Assembly: GCF_024494565.1 (NCBI RefSeq)
Contig: NZ_JANHDN010000001.1
Location: forward strand, 372,001 to 436,000
Origin: Halorubrum rutilum
GTDB lineage: Archaea; Halobacteriota; Halobacteria; Halobacteriales; Haloferacaceae
Direction: 5' to 3'
DNA: 64,000 bases
The position numbers were made by a program, and so were the translations under genes. Each line of letters opens with the position of its first letter. Position 1 is the stretch's first letter. Under the pieces are notes generated by a model, which worked only from the letters and a program-made list of their open reading frames with translations, was not told where the DNA came from and did no database searches. Below are positions 16,616 to 26,450 of this stretch, piece by piece.

Positions 16616-16712
16616 CGTCCCGCCGCGCGACTCAAAAGCGTTCAGGGATCGCGTCGCCGCCCCGGGGGGTCCGAGCGCGTCGCCGCCCCGCGTTCGACCG
16701 CGCGCCGCTTCG

Positions 16713-18035
16713 CTACGCGTAGTCCTCGTACGTCGGCAGCCCCTCGTCCGGCGGGAACTCCTCGACCGGGACGGTCGTCTCGTCGCCGCTCGCCATGTCC
16801 TTCACCGTGTACTCGCCGTTTTCGAGGTCGCGCTCGCCGACGACCACGACCGTCTCGGCGTTGATCGAGTCGGCGTAGCCGAGCTGCGCGCCGAACGAGC
16901 GGTCGGACACGTCCTGCTCGACGACCACGTCGTCGCCGAGCGCGCGGAGGTCGCTCGCGAGCGCGGCCGCCTCGCGCCGCGTGTCGCCGACCGAGAGCAC
17001 GTAGTAGTCGGTCGAGAGCGCCTCGTCGGGCCAGACGCCGGCGCGCTGACAGAGGAGCTTGAGGGTGGCGTGGCCGGGCGCGACCCCGACCGCGGGGGTC
17101 GGCTGGCCGCCGAAGCTCTCGATGAGGTCGTCGTAGCGCCCGCCGCCGAAGACGGAGCGGGACACCTCGCCGGTGGAGTCGAAGCACTCGAAGACGACGC
17201 CGGTGTAGTAGTCGAGCCCGCGGGCGGTGGTCAGCGACACCTCGCAGAACTCGCCCGCGCCGAAGTCGTCGGCCGCGGCGAGCACGTTCCGCAGGTTCTC
17301 GACCGCGGCCTCGACGTCCTCGCCGCCGGCCGCGGCGACCGCGTCGAGGTCCTCCGGGGCGTCGACGCCAGCGATGAGGTCGTCGAAGTCGCGGGCGGTC
17401 GCGCGGTCGAGCCCGGCGTCCGAGAGGAGCCCGAGGTACTCGCCGTCGTCGACCTTGGCGCGCTTGTCGACCGCGCGGATCGCCGCGGCGGTGTCGACCG
17501 CGTCGGGGTCGGCGGCGAGCGCCCGGACGAGGCCGCCGAGGATGTCGCGGTGCGAGACGCGGAACTCGAAGTCGTCGCCGGTGAGCCCGAGGTCGGTCAG
17601 GGCGTCGGCGGCGACCGCCAGCACCTCGGCGTCGGCCTCGGGCGCCGACGAGCCGAACACGTCGACGTTCGTCTGGTAGAACTCGCGGAACCGGCCCTGC
17701 TGGACCTGCTCGTAGCGCCAGAACGGTCGGGTGGACACCCACTTGATCGGCTTCGAGAGCTCCTGGCCCTTCGCGACGACCATCCGGGCGACGGTCGGCG
17801 TGAGCTCCGGCGTGAGCGAGACGCCGCGGCCGCCCCTGTCCTCGAAGGCGTACAGCTCCTCGACGATCTCCTCGCCGGACTTGTCGACGTACATCTCCGT
17901 CCGCTCCAAGGCGGGGGTGGCGATCTCGCGGAAGCCGTGCCGGCTCGCCGCGTCCTCGATCGCGTCGGTCACCTCGCGGCGGGCGGACTGCTCGCCGGGG
18001 TAGAAGTCGCGGAATCCCTTCAGACCGTCGTACAT
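16713..18035 (-). CDS. hisS: histidyl-tRNA synthetase
   Basis: 440 aa from the ATG giving MYDGLKGFRDFYP, the standard archaeal start. Class II motifs are visible: motif 2 RPFWRYEQVQQGRFREFYQ, the HisA motif TARGLDYYTGVVFE, and GGGRYDDLIESFGG near motif 3. A C-terminal anticodon-binding domain is present (about 350-440). It charges tRNA-His with histidine. Length is normal. It lies 62 nt after the NOG1 gene on the same strand. Confidence 0.95.
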   Translation of the reverse strand: MYDGLKGFRDFYPGEQSARREVTDAIEDAASRHGFREIATPALERTEMYVDKSGEEIVEELYAFEDRGGRGVSLTPELTPTVARMVVAKGQELSKPIKWVSTRPFWRYEQVQQGRFREFYQTNVDVFGSSAPEADAEVLAVAADALTDLGLTGDDFEFRVSHRDILGGLVRALAADPDAVDTAAAIRAVDKRAKVDDGEYLGLLSDAGLDRATARDFDDLIAGVDAPEDLDAVAAAGGEDVEAAVENLRNVLAAADDFGAGEFCEVSLTTARGLDYYTGVVFECFDSTGEVSRSVFGGGRYDDLIESFGGQPTPAVGVAPGHATLKLLCQRAGVWPDEALSTDYYVLSVGDTRREAAALASDLRALGDDVVVEQDVSDRSFGAQLGYADSINAETVVVVGERDLENGEYTVKDMASGDETTVPVEEFPPDEGLPTYEDYA

Positions 18036-18097
18036 GGGCGTCGGTTCGGCGAGCGCCCGCTTGAAACCATCCTTTCCGGGGCGCGACGGCCGGTCGG

Positions 18098-19084
18098 TTA
18101 CTCGCGGCCGTCGCGGGTCGGGAGGTCGGGCTCGAACGCGGCCGCCTCGACGGCCATGTCGAGGACGGCCTCGACGTTCTCGTCCTCGGTGACGCTCATC
18201 GTCGCGTCGACGGACTCGGCCTGCACCGCCTCGAACCGGTCGTGTTTGTTCGCCACGGTGAGGAACGGGACCGCGTCGCCGAACAGCTCGCGGACCTCCT
18301 CGCGCAGCTCCAGCTGGACGTCGAGGGGATAGCCGCAGTCGCCGGAGGGGTCGAGCACGAAGACGACGACGTCCGCGAGGTGTTCGAGGGCGCTGACCGC
18401 CTGTCGCTCGATGTCGTTGCGCTCGTCTTCGGGGCGGTCGAGGAGGCCGGGCGTGTCGACGATCTGGTACCGGACGTGGTCCCGCTCGAAGTGGCCGATC
18501 TGGACGCCGCGGGTCGTGAACGGGTACTCCGCGATCTCGTTGGAGGCGCGGGTGACCCGGTTGACGAACGACGACTTCCCGACGTTGGGGTAGCCGGCGA
18601 TGACGATGGCGGGCTCGTCGGGCCGGATGTCTGGGAGCACCTTCAGCTGGTCGCGCGAGTCGCCGATGTACCGCAGGTCGTCCTCGATCTGGTCCATCAC
18701 GTCGGCCATGCGCGCGAACGCCTGCTTCCGGTGTTTGCGCGCGGCGTCGACGTCGGAGCTCCGGATCTTCGTCGTGTACTCGTCGCGGAGGTCCTCGATC
18801 TGGCGGCTGGCCCACATCACCTGCGAGAGCGCCTGCCGGAGGCGGTCGACGTCGACGATGGCGTCGGCGAGCTCGTAGTAGAACGGGTCGACGTCGAAGC
18901 CGAAGTCCGGCCACGAGACGACGACGTTCTCCAGGTTGTCCGAGAGCACGTTGCCCGCGGTCCGCAGCATCGACTCCTGCGCCTCGTGGCCGCGCTTCGC
19001 GCGTCCCGCGCGGGCCGCCCGCGAGAACGCCTTGTCGACGAGCTCCTCCGAGCGGGGGGTCGTCGGGAGGCCCTCGAATATCAT
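18098..19084 (-). CDS. NOG1-family GTPase
   Basis: 328 aa from ATG giving MIFEGLPTTP, which is the conserved start of the family. G1 is GYPNVGKSSFV, G3 is DTPGLLDRPEDERN and G4 is NKHD. The N-terminal 150 residues form the helical NOG1 domain. NOG1 acts in large ribosomal subunit assembly. It is probably cotranscribed with hisS, giving a translation-related unit. Confidence 0.92.
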   Translation of the reverse strand: MIFEGLPTTPRSEELVDKAFSRAARAGRAKRGHEAQESMLRTAGNVLSDNLENVVVSWPDFGFDVDPFYYELADAIVDVDRLRQALSQVMWASRQIEDLRDEYTTKIRSSDVDAARKHRKQAFARMADVMDQIEDDLRYIGDSRDQLKVLPDIRPDEPAIVIAGYPNVGKSSFVNRVTRASNEIAEYPFTTRGVQIGHFERDHVRYQIVDTPGLLDRPEDERNDIERQAVSALEHLADVVVFVLDPSGDCGYPLDVQLELREEVRELFGDAVPFLTVANKHDRFEAVQAESVDATMSVTEDENVEAVLDMAVEAAAFEPDLPTRDGRE

Positions 19085-19231
19085 GTTGGCGGCCCTAGCC
19101 CACCGACGCGTATAAGACCGTCCGTTCGCGGACCGGCGCGACACGGCGCCGCACGTCGGACGCGGCGGGGAATCGGGGATCGCTCGGCGACGCCGATGAA
19201 CGATCGTTATCTTTGTCGTGCATATTCCGAT

Positions 19232-19240
19232 CTATATTTA
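19232..19240 (+). promoter_or_regulatory. TATA box of the NhaC-type antiporter gene
   Basis: CTATATTTA sits 29 nt before ATG 19265, which fits a leaderless transcript. The upstream 60 bp is also AT-rich and separates this gene from the divergent NOG1 gene. Confidence 0.5.
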
Positions 19241-19264
19241 TGCTTCAAGGGAATACACGCGCTC

Positions 19265-20737
19265 ATGGCACGCTCGTTCACGCCAACGACGTACGAGGAC
19301 CTCGACCCGGACCGCCGCCCGAGCCCGGCGGCGGCGCTGGTCCCGGTCCTCGCGGTCGTGGCGTTCCTCGGTATCGGCTCGGCCGTCCTCGACCTCGACC
19401 CGCACGCGCCGCTCCTCTGGAGCATCGCCTTCGTCGGCGCCTTCGGCCTCCGGCTCGGCTACGACTGGGACGACCTGTTCGACGGCATCGCCAACGGCCT
19501 CGTGATGGGGCTCCAGGCGCTGCTGATCATCTTCACCATCTACGGGCTCATCGCCACGTGGGTGAGCGCCGGCACGATCCCGGGGCTCATGTACTTCGGG
19601 CTGGAGACGCTCACGCCCGCGACGTTCCTCCCGGCCGCCGCGGTCGTCGCCGCGGTCGTCGCGTTCGCGATCGGCTCCTCGTGGACCACCGTCGGGACGC
19701 TCGGCGTCGCCTTCGTCGGCATCGGCGCGGGGCTCGGCGTCCCGGACCCGATGACGGTCGGCGCGGTCCTCTCGGGCGCGTACGCCGGCGACAAGCAGTC
19801 GCCGCTCTCGGACACGACGAACCTCGCCGCCGGGGTGGCGAACACCGACCTCTACGCGCACATCCGGCGGATGCGGACCGGCACGCTCCTCGCGTTCGGG
19901 CTCGCGGTGCTCGGCTTCCTCGCGCTCGGGCTCCGCGCCAGCGGCGCCATCCCCGCGGGCCGAATCGCCGAGATCCAGGGCGCGCTCGCCGGGACCTACG
20001 CGATCACGCTGCTCGCGTTCGTCCCGCTCGCCGTCACCTTCGGGCTGGCGCTGCGCGGGTACGCGCCCCTCCCGACGCTCGTCGCCGGCGTCTTCGCCGG
20101 CGTGCTCACGACGGTCCTCGTGCAGGGGTCCGGCTTCGTCGCCGCGTGGGACACGTTCATGTACGGGACCGCGCCCGAGTCCGGCTCCGAGCTGGTGAAC
20201 GAGCTGCTCGCGACCGGCGGGCTCACCGGCTCCGCGTGGACGATCACGGTCGTCGTCGCGGCGCTCTCGCTCGGCGGCATCTTGGAGCGGACCGGCGTGC
20301 TGGCCGTGATCGCCCACGCGTTCACCTCCTCCGTGAAGAGCCCGGGCGCGCTCGTCGCCGGGACCGGGGTCTCGGCGATCGCCATCAACGCGCTCACCGC
20401 CCAGCAGTACATGAGCATCGTGCTGCCGAGCGTCACGCTCCGGAACACGTACGAGGAGTTCGGGATGGACACCGACCAGCTCTCCCGGGCCGTCGAGGCC
20501 GCCGGGACGCCGACCGGCGCGCTGTTCCCGTGGCACGCGGGCGCCGTCTACATGGCCGGGGTCACCGGCGTGCCGACGCTGGAGTACGCGCCGTACTACC
20601 TGTTCGCGTTCCTCTCGCCGCTCGTGCTGTTCGCCATGGCCGCGACGGGCTACGACCTGCACGCGACGCCGACCGACGCGGGGGTCGACCCCGCCGACGG
20701 CGACGCCGCGGCGACGGCGCCCGCGACCGACGACTGA
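19265..20737 (+). CDS. NhaC-family Na+/H+ antiporter-type transporter
   Basis: 490 aa from ATG 19265. There are about 11-12 hydrophobic segments. Family blocks include SGAYAGDKQSPLSDTTNLAA (about 175-194), GTGVSAIAINALTAQQYMSI and AGTPTGALFPWHAGAVYMAG. NhaC members exchange Na+ for H+, or exchange malate or other organic acids, so the exact substrate is not certain. A sodium extruder is physiologically expected in a halophile. Transcribed alone, divergent from NOG1. Confidence 0.88.
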   Translation: MARSFTPTTYEDLDPDRRPSPAAALVPVLAVVAFLGIGSAVLDLDPHAPLLWSIAFVGAFGLRLGYDWDDLFDGIANGLVMGLQALLIIFTIYGLIATWVSAGTIPGLMYFGLETLTPATFLPAAAVVAAVVAFAIGSSWTTVGTLGVAFVGIGAGLGVPDPMTVGAVLSGAYAGDKQSPLSDTTNLAAGVANTDLYAHIRRMRTGTLLAFGLAVLGFLALGLRASGAIPAGRIAEIQGALAGTYAITLLAFVPLAVTFGLALRGYAPLPTLVAGVFAGVLTTVLVQGSGFVAAWDTFMYGTAPESGSELVNELLATGGLTGSAWTITVVVAALSLGGILERTGVLAVIAHAFTSSVKSPGALVAGTGVSAIAINALTAQQYMSIVLPSVTLRNTYEEFGMDTDQLSRAVEAAGTPTGALFPWHAGAVYMAGVTGVPTLEYAPYYLFAFLSPLVLFAMAATGYDLHATPTDAGVDPADGDAAATAPATDD

Positions 20738-20828
20738 GCGCGGTCGTCCTCGTTCTCCCCTCCGTTCCCCGTTCCGCGCCTCGCGCGGTCCGGTAGGTTT
20801 ACCGCCGTCGACGCCCCGCCGATCGCAC

Positions 20829-21335
20829 ATGAGCCTGGAGGTCGCCGTCGCCGTCCCGTTCAAACACCGCGCGAAGGAGCGGCTGGGCGAGGGCGAGTTC
20901 GTCGTCGCGCTGTCGCTCGACCGCGACTGGTTCTCGCCCGACCAGGCGAAGCGGCTGGTCGACGTCGCCGTCGGCCGCGGGCTGGTGGCCGAGGAGGACG
21001 GCGACCTCGTCGCGCGGTTCGACCCCGACGACGTGGTCGTCCCCGAGGGGTTCACCCCCGACGAGTCGATCCTGCGCGAGCAGTCTACCTTCGAGACCGC
21101 CCTCGACGCCATCGTCGCGGCCGGCGTCGAGAAGCAGCGCGCCGTCGCCGCGATCAACGAGCGGCAGCGCGCGCTCGCCGTCACCATCGAGGCGGCCGCG
21201 GTCCTCGTCGCGACGGAGCACGGCGCCGCGGTCGACCACCTCGCGGCCGACGTGCGCGAGGGGCTCGCGGCCGCGGGCGGTGAGGCGGAGGACGCCGACG
21301 TCGGCGACGCGGCGAACGCCGCGGGTGACGCCTGA
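20829..21335 (+). CDS. DUF2240 family protein
   Basis: 168 aa. It starts with SLEVAVAVPFKHRAKERL and continues with a winged-helix-like stretch (FSPDQAKRLVDVAVGRGLVAEEDGDL), then a helical part with EKQRAVAAINERQ. It matches the archaeal DUF2240 family, of unknown function. Its stop overlaps the ATG of the next gene by one base. A two-gene operon is likely. Confidence 0.75.
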   Translation: MSLEVAVAVPFKHRAKERLGEGEFVVALSLDRDWFSPDQAKRLVDVAVGRGLVAEEDGDLVARFDPDDVVVPEGFTPDESILREQSTFETALDAIVAAGVEKQRAVAAINERQRALAVTIEAAAVLVATEHGAAVDHLAADVREGLAAAGGEAEDADVGDAANAAGDA

Positions 21336-21781
21336 TGGTCGAGGACCGACTGACCGACGGCGTCCGGATCGGACAGCTCCTCGCCTCCGAGATATCCGGG
21401 AACGAGGGGCGGCTGCGCGACCTCGCGCTCGCCGACGCCGACCCCGACGCCGAGCCGACGCTCGACGGCGCGCTCGCGTACCGGATCGTTCGCGGTGGCG
21501 AGGGGACGGACGCGGGCGTCGACGCGCCCGACGCTCCCCTCGTCGCCGAGGTCTACGTCCAGCCCGACCGCGCCCGGATCGAGTTCGTCGGTGACGACGG
21601 TGGGGACACCGAGGCCGATCTCCCGAAAGCCGCCGCCGACGCGGCCGACGAGGCGGGGCTCCGCGTCAGGCCGAAGGCGGTCCGACCGCCGCGGACGCTG
21701 GTCTTCGTCGAGGACGGCGCGGAGGTGAAGCGCGCGCTCCCGGCGTTCGAAGCCGTCGTCGACGCGGTTCGGAAGGGATAA
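21335..21781 (+). CDS. hypothetical acidic haloarchaeal protein
   Basis: 148 aa, translationally coupled to the DUF2240 gene (TGATG). It consists of mixed strands and helices with no Cys and no membrane segment; a recurring block is RIGQLLASEISGNEGRL. The family is not recognised. A function linked with DUF2240 is inferred only from coupling. Confidence 0.6.
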   Translation: MVEDRLTDGVRIGQLLASEISGNEGRLRDLALADADPDAEPTLDGALAYRIVRGGEGTDAGVDAPDAPLVAEVYVQPDRARIEFVGDDGGDTEADLPKAAADAADEAGLRVRPKAVRPPRTLVFVEDGAEVKRALPAFEAVVDAVRKG

Positions 21782-21812
21782 GCAACGACCGCGAACCGCC
21801 GCGGCCGACGCC

Positions 21813-23729
21813 TCAGTCCGACCGCCCGCCGTCGCCCATCGCGACGTTGCGCGCGCCCGGCGCCGACGGGTCGTCCGGCGACTCCTCGCCGACCTCGAAC
21901 TTGCGGAGCAGCGCCCGGAGCCGCTCGGCTTGGTCGGCGAGCGAGCCGGCCTCGTCGGTCGCCTGGGACATCGCGGCGAGCTGCTCGTCGGCCGCCTCGC
22001 TGACCTCGTCCGCCTCGTCAGCGGTCGACTTGCTGATCCCCGCCACCTCCTCGACCATCGACACTGTCTCCTCCGTGCTGGCGGCCTGGTCGTCGGTCGC
22101 CTTGCTGATCTCGCGGATCCCGTCGTCGGTCTCGCTCGCGTTGTCGGCCACCTCGGCGAACGCGTCGGCGGCGTCCCTGACGGCCTCGGCGCCCTCCTCC
22201 ATATGTTCCTCGGCGGTCCGGACCTCCTCGACGGTCGCCTGCGTCTGCGCCTGCGTGCCGGCGATGAGCTCCTCGATCTCCTGGGCCGCCTCCTGGGTCT
22301 CCTCGGCGAGCTGTTTCACCTCGTCGGCGACGACCGCGAACCCGTCGCTCCCGCCGCCGCCCCCGCCGGCCCGGGCGGCCTCGATGTTGGCGTTCAGCGC
22401 GAGCAGGTTCGTCTGCTCGGCGATGTCGCCGATGAGGTCGACGATCTCGCCGATGTCCTCCATCCGCTCGTCGAGGACCCTGACCTTCTCCGCCGTCTCG
22501 CCGATCGAGTCGCGGGACTCCCGCACGCTGTCTATCGCTTCGCCCGCGGTGTCCTGGCCCTCGTCGGCGATCGACGCCGTCTCCTGGGCCGCGTCCGCGA
22601 CGGTCTCCGTCGAGGAGGCGACCTCCTCGATCGTCGCCGAGAGGTTGTTCATCTCGCCGGAGACCTGTTCGAGCATCTCGCGCTGCTCGTCGGCGCCCTC
22701 GGCGATCTCCGCCACCGATCGGCTCACGTCCTCGCTGCGCGCCTCCGCGGTGTCGACGCCCTCGACCGTCTTCTCGCTGGCCGCGGACACCTCGCCCGCG
22801 AACGACTGGACGTCCCGCATCGTCGCCTCGATGTCGTCCATCATCTCGTTGAACGCGGCGCCGATCTGCGCCATCGCCTCGCTCTCGCTGTCGGCGTCGA
22901 GCCGGACCGTGAGGTCGCCGTCGGCCGCGCGGTCCATCGTCGCGCTGTAGTCGTCGGCCTTCGTCTCCAGGTGCTGGTTCAGCCACTCGACCTCCTCGCG
23001 GCGCTTCTCGACCTCGGCCTTCGCCTCCTCGACGTCCTGGATCTCCGCCTTCTGCTCGGCGACGAGGTCGAGCTGGCGCTGCGCCTCCTCGCGCGACTTC
23101 TCGATCGAGTACCAGTTGACGATCAGCGCGCCGACGAGCCCGAGGACGAAGAAGGCGTGGATGCCGCCCCAGACGATCGGGTTCTCGATCGCCGCCGCGT
23201 GGTTGTAGACGAGGCTCGCGTCGATCAGGCTGAACGCCCCGTGGCCGACCGCGACGTACCCGACGCCCACGGCGAACGGGAGCCAGTCCTCGTACAGCGC
23301 GAGCACCGCGACGAAGACGAAGAAGCTGAAGTGCGCCTCGATGTAGCCGCCGGACAGCTTCACCAGCGCCATCGAGACGGTCATGAGGCTGAACGCCGTG
23401 AGCACCGTCCGCTGGCGGCGGCCGAGCCGCGACACGGTCGCCAGGGCGGCGGTGCCGAGGATGACGGCGACGAAGCCGCCGAGCATCCACATCGGGGCCG
23501 CGGGGATCTGCGCGCCGGTGAACGGCTCGGTCCCGCTGTACAGCCCTAACGCGACCAGGAACGGCACCTGCGCCACGATCGAGAGGAGGATGTTCCGGTG
23601 ACGGCCGCTCCACATCTCCTCCGGCATCGACGTGCCGTCCGGGATGTGCCGGACGACCTCGCGCAGCTTCTCCCCGATCCCCTCCGGTCGGCCGGCCGTC
23701 GTCTCCGACGTGAGCCCTGACTCTGCCAT
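21813..23729 (-). CDS. membrane-bound methyl-accepting chemotaxis transducer (Htr-type)
   Basis: 638 aa. About six membrane helices span residues 45-208 with no large external sensor domain. A HAMP-like region follows (about 258-310), then the signalling coiled coil with the hairpin tip DLIGDIAEQTNLLALNANIE and VVADEVKQLAEETQ. It relays a signal to CheA/CheW. The compact membrane sensor resembles haloarchaeal transducers that sense through the membrane domain. The tip carries a Gly-rich insert (AGGGGGGSDGF) where AGEHGRGF is common. No che genes are adjacent. Confidence 0.92.
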   Translation of the reverse strand: MAESGLTSETTAGRPEGIGEKLREVVRHIPDGTSMPEEMWSGRHRNILLSIVAQVPFLVALGLYSGTEPFTGAQIPAAPMWMLGGFVAVILGTAALATVSRLGRRQRTVLTAFSLMTVSMALVKLSGGYIEAHFSFFVFVAVLALYEDWLPFAVGVGYVAVGHGAFSLIDASLVYNHAAAIENPIVWGGIHAFFVLGLVGALIVNWYSIEKSREEAQRQLDLVAEQKAEIQDVEEAKAEVEKRREEVEWLNQHLETKADDYSATMDRAADGDLTVRLDADSESEAMAQIGAAFNEMMDDIEATMRDVQSFAGEVSAASEKTVEGVDTAEARSEDVSRSVAEIAEGADEQREMLEQVSGEMNNLSATIEEVASSTETVADAAQETASIADEGQDTAGEAIDSVRESRDSIGETAEKVRVLDERMEDIGEIVDLIGDIAEQTNLLALNANIEAARAGGGGGGSDGFAVVADEVKQLAEETQEAAQEIEELIAGTQAQTQATVEEVRTAEEHMEEGAEAVRDAADAFAEVADNASETDDGIREISKATDDQAASTEETVSMVEEVAGISKSTADEADEVSEAADEQLAAMSQATDEAGSLADQAERLRALLRKFEVGEESPDDPSAPGARNVAMGDGGRSD

Positions 23730-23926
23730 GGCTCCACGTGCACGGATTCCGGCAAAGAAGGTTCTCCCCCGAATATCTCGTCTGATACTGATAGAGCCGC
23801 TCTCCGGGCGAGAGGCGGCCGAACCGCGGTCGGCGGATCCGACCGCGGCGCCTCCGGAGCCCGCCCCGCCGACTCGGGCTCCCCTCGGGCGAACGGGTTT
23901 AAGACCGACCGGGCCGCAGTACGGCC

Positions 23927-25219
23927 GTGACGCTCGATCCGATCCACGTCGAGAACATCGCGCGGCTCGCGTACGGGATCGCGGGCGACGTGGACACGAC
24001 CGACCACGACGACCTCGCGGAGCGGGCGTGGCGCGACTGGCTCCCCGAGCTCCGCCGCGACGGCCGCGTCGTGATCGAGCCCGTCGGCGACCACGAGCGC
24101 CGGCTGGCCCCGATCGACGACGCCGCCCTCGCCGAGCGCCCGTTCGAGACGGTCCACGGGCTCGACTCCGGCACGATCAACCCGACCACGTTCAAGAACG
24201 GGCTCGTCGTCGACGTGGCCCACGCCGCGATGGCGAGCGAGCCGACGGACCTGGACCTCCACCGCGACCGCACGATCGTCGCGACCGTCCACGCCGGCGA
24301 CTCCACCGCCGACTTCGACGGCGACTGGACCGAGCGCGACGAGGGCCACACCCGCCAGCGCGTGCTCCACGCGCCGCGGGTGAACCGGTACGCCGAGGGG
24401 GTCGTCCACGCGCTCGCGCTCTACCTCGCCGAGGGGACCCACGCGCTCGACCACGCCGACGAGGTCGACGACCTGCTCGTCCTCGACGGCCCGATCTACC
24501 CGAAGGAGCTGTTCACGTGGGACGACCGCAACCCCGAGCTCGGCGCGCTCGCCCGCGAGGCGAAGCCCCGCGCCGTGGTGGAGAAGTACGTCCGGCTCGT
24601 CGAGCGGTTCGTCGAGCGCGACGTGCCGCTCACCGGCTTCGTGAAGAACCCCTCCGGCGGCGCGATCGTCCGGGCGCTGGCGCGGGCGGGCGTCGAGCCG
24701 CCGTGGCCCGACGACACCGCGCTGTTCACGCGGCTCCTTGAGCGCCGGGCGGACCCCGACCGACCGGCCGACGAGGGGTTCGGTCGGGGCGACGCCGGCC
24801 GTCGGGGCGACCGCCTCGACGACGCGATCACGTTCACCACGTGGTTCCACAGCCGCGGGGGCGCCGACGCGACGATGGCGGCCGACGGCGACGCGCTCGG
24901 GATCGAGCGCGAGCTCGACCCCGAGCTCTACGAGCCCACGTTCACCGTCGTGTACGACCCGCGGACCGACGTGACCTACAAGCTGGAGGCGCCGTACGCG
25001 TTCACCCGCGACCCCGACACCCGCGACCGGCTCACCAGGCAGGTCCTCGCCGAGGTGGCGACGACCCGCGGGCCCCCGGAGGCCGTCGCGAAGGCCGACG
25101 AGCTGGCCCGGATCGACGCGACGGAGAAGGCCGCGCTCCGCCGGAAGTTCGAGGAGCGCTTCGACAGCGACCAGCAGGCGACGTACGACGACCTGCGGTG
25201 GGACAAGGCGCGGTTTTAG
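23927..25219 (+). CDS. NurA-domain nuclease
   Basis: 430 aa with a GTG start. The NurA core begins with GLDSGTINPTTFKNGLVVDV (first metal-binding Asp about residue 75). LLVLDGPIYP holds the second motif and FVKNPSGG the third. NurA is the 5'-3' nuclease working with HerA at DNA breaks in archaea. No herA is beside it here. FTTWFHSRGGAD and VTYKLEAPYAF are as expected for the haloarchaeal form. Confidence 0.82.
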   Translation: MTLDPIHVENIARLAYGIAGDVDTTDHDDLAERAWRDWLPELRRDGRVVIEPVGDHERRLAPIDDAALAERPFETVHGLDSGTINPTTFKNGLVVDVAHAAMASEPTDLDLHRDRTIVATVHAGDSTADFDGDWTERDEGHTRQRVLHAPRVNRYAEGVVHALALYLAEGTHALDHADEVDDLLVLDGPIYPKELFTWDDRNPELGALAREAKPRAVVEKYVRLVERFVERDVPLTGFVKNPSGGAIVRALARAGVEPPWPDDTALFTRLLERRADPDRPADEGFGRGDAGRRGDRLDDAITFTTWFHSRGGADATMAADGDALGIERELDPELYEPTFTVVYDPRTDVTYKLEAPYAFTRDPDTRDRLTRQVLAEVATTRGPPEAVAKADELARIDATEKAALRRKFEERFDSDQQATYDDLRWDKARF

Positions 25220-25225
25220 CCCGAC

Positions 25226-26344
25226 CTACGACACGTCCGCCAGCGCGTCCATCGCCTCGTCCACTCGCTCGACCCGCGCGTTGTGGCCCATGTGACCGAT
25301 CCGCAGGACGTCGTCCGACAGCTCCCCGAGCCCCGTCGCGACGAGCACGTCGCGCTCCTCGCGCAGGCGCGCCTGCAGCTCGGCGGCCCGCCCGGGCGTG
25401 CGGAACGCGGTCACGGTCGGCGAGCTGCGCTCCGGCGCCGGGTACGGCTCCAGCCCGAGCTCCGCCCCGCGCTCGCGACACCGCGCCGCGGCCTTCCGGT
25501 GTCGCTCCCGGACCGCGTCGAGCCCCTCTTCTAACCACAGCCCGAGCGCCGCGTCGAGCGCGACGACCTCGGTCGTCAGGTGGGTGTACGGGAACCCCTC
25601 CGACGTGTCCCGCCACGGGAGGAAGTTCGTGTACAGCGAGTGCGGGTCGCGCGCCTCCATCGCGGCCCACGCGCGGTCGCTGATCGCGGCCGTGGTGAGC
25701 CCCGGCGGCGCGCTGAGACACTTCTGAGACGCCCCGAGACAGACGTCGATCCGCTCGGTCGGCACCTCCACCCCGCCGAGCGAGGAGACCGCGTCGACGA
25801 CGGTGAGGACCTCATCGTCGGCCTCCGCGAGCAGGTCGAGCGCGGGACCGAGGTCGTTGAGCGTCCCGGTGGGCGTCTCGCAGTGGACCAGGGTCGCGAC
25901 ATCGAAGTCGGCGTCCGCGCGCGCGAGCGTCGACTCCAGCGCCGCGAGCGGGAGCGGCTCGTCGTAGTCGGCCGAGACGAGGGTCGCCTCGCCGCCGTAC
26001 GACTCGACGAAGTCGGCGAACCCGTCGCCGTACAGCCCGTTCGAGAGGCAGAGGACCTCGGTCCCGGGCTCGACGAGCGAGGCGACCGCGGCCTCCAGGC
26101 CCAGGATCCCCTCGCCGCCGGGGACGACGACGTCGCGGGAGGGGGCGTCGCCCGCGCCGCTCCCGCCTGGCCCGCCGGCCTCACCGCTCCCGCCCGGCCC
26201 GACCCCGTACACCGTCGCCAGGCGGTCGGTGACCCGGTCGTATATCCGCCCGAACTCGGGGTCCACGTCGGGGTTGATCAGCTCGCGGCTCATCGCCTCG
26301 CGAACCGGTTCGGGGACCGCGGTCGGCCCCGGCGTCATGAGCAT
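25226..26344 (-). CDS. PLP-dependent aminotransferase, alanine-glyoxylate type (class V)
   Basis: 372 aa from the ATG giving MLMTPGPTAVPEPVREAM, the family's usual start. The PLP lysine lies in LGASQKCLSAPPG, with VVDAVSSLGG before it. FLPWRDTSEGFPYTHLTTEV is the active-site loop of the alanine/serine-glyoxylate aminotransferase group. An unusual Gly/Ser-rich insert (GPGGSGEAGGPGGSGAG) lies at about residue 50-66. The substrate pair is not certain. Stop is 7 nt from the convergent NurA stop. Confidence 0.88.
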   Translation of the reverse strand: MLMTPGPTAVPEPVREAMSRELINPDVDPEFGRIYDRVTDRLATVYGVGPGGSGEAGGPGGSGAGDAPSRDVVVPGGEGILGLEAAVASLVEPGTEVLCLSNGLYGDGFADFVESYGGEATLVSADYDEPLPLAALESTLARADADFDVATLVHCETPTGTLNDLGPALDLLAEADDEVLTVVDAVSSLGGVEVPTERIDVCLGASQKCLSAPPGLTTAAISDRAWAAMEARDPHSLYTNFLPWRDTSEGFPYTHLTTEVVALDAALGLWLEEGLDAVRERHRKAAARCRERGAELGLEPYPAPERSSPTVTAFRTPGRAAELQARLREERDVLVATGLGELSDDVLRIGHMGHNARVERVDEAMDALADVS

Positions 26345-26417
26345 GCCCGATACTCGGGGCGGGAGGTAACAACCCTGTCGCCCGGGCGATCCGCAGACCG
26401 GAGCGCCTCCCGACACG

Positions 26418-26423
26418 TTAATA
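26418..26423 (+). promoter_or_regulatory. TATA-like element of the DUF457-type gene
   Basis: TTAATA ends 28 nt before ATG 26451, fitting leaderless transcription. Confidence 0.4.
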
Positions 26424-26450
26424 CCGCGCTGTCGCGTTCGTCCCGCCACG

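Noticed and set aside
23730..23926. Spacer between the transducer and NurA genes
   Set aside because: No gene, repeat or clear palindrome seen; only GC-rich sequence and a TTTAAG-type run near the GTG start.
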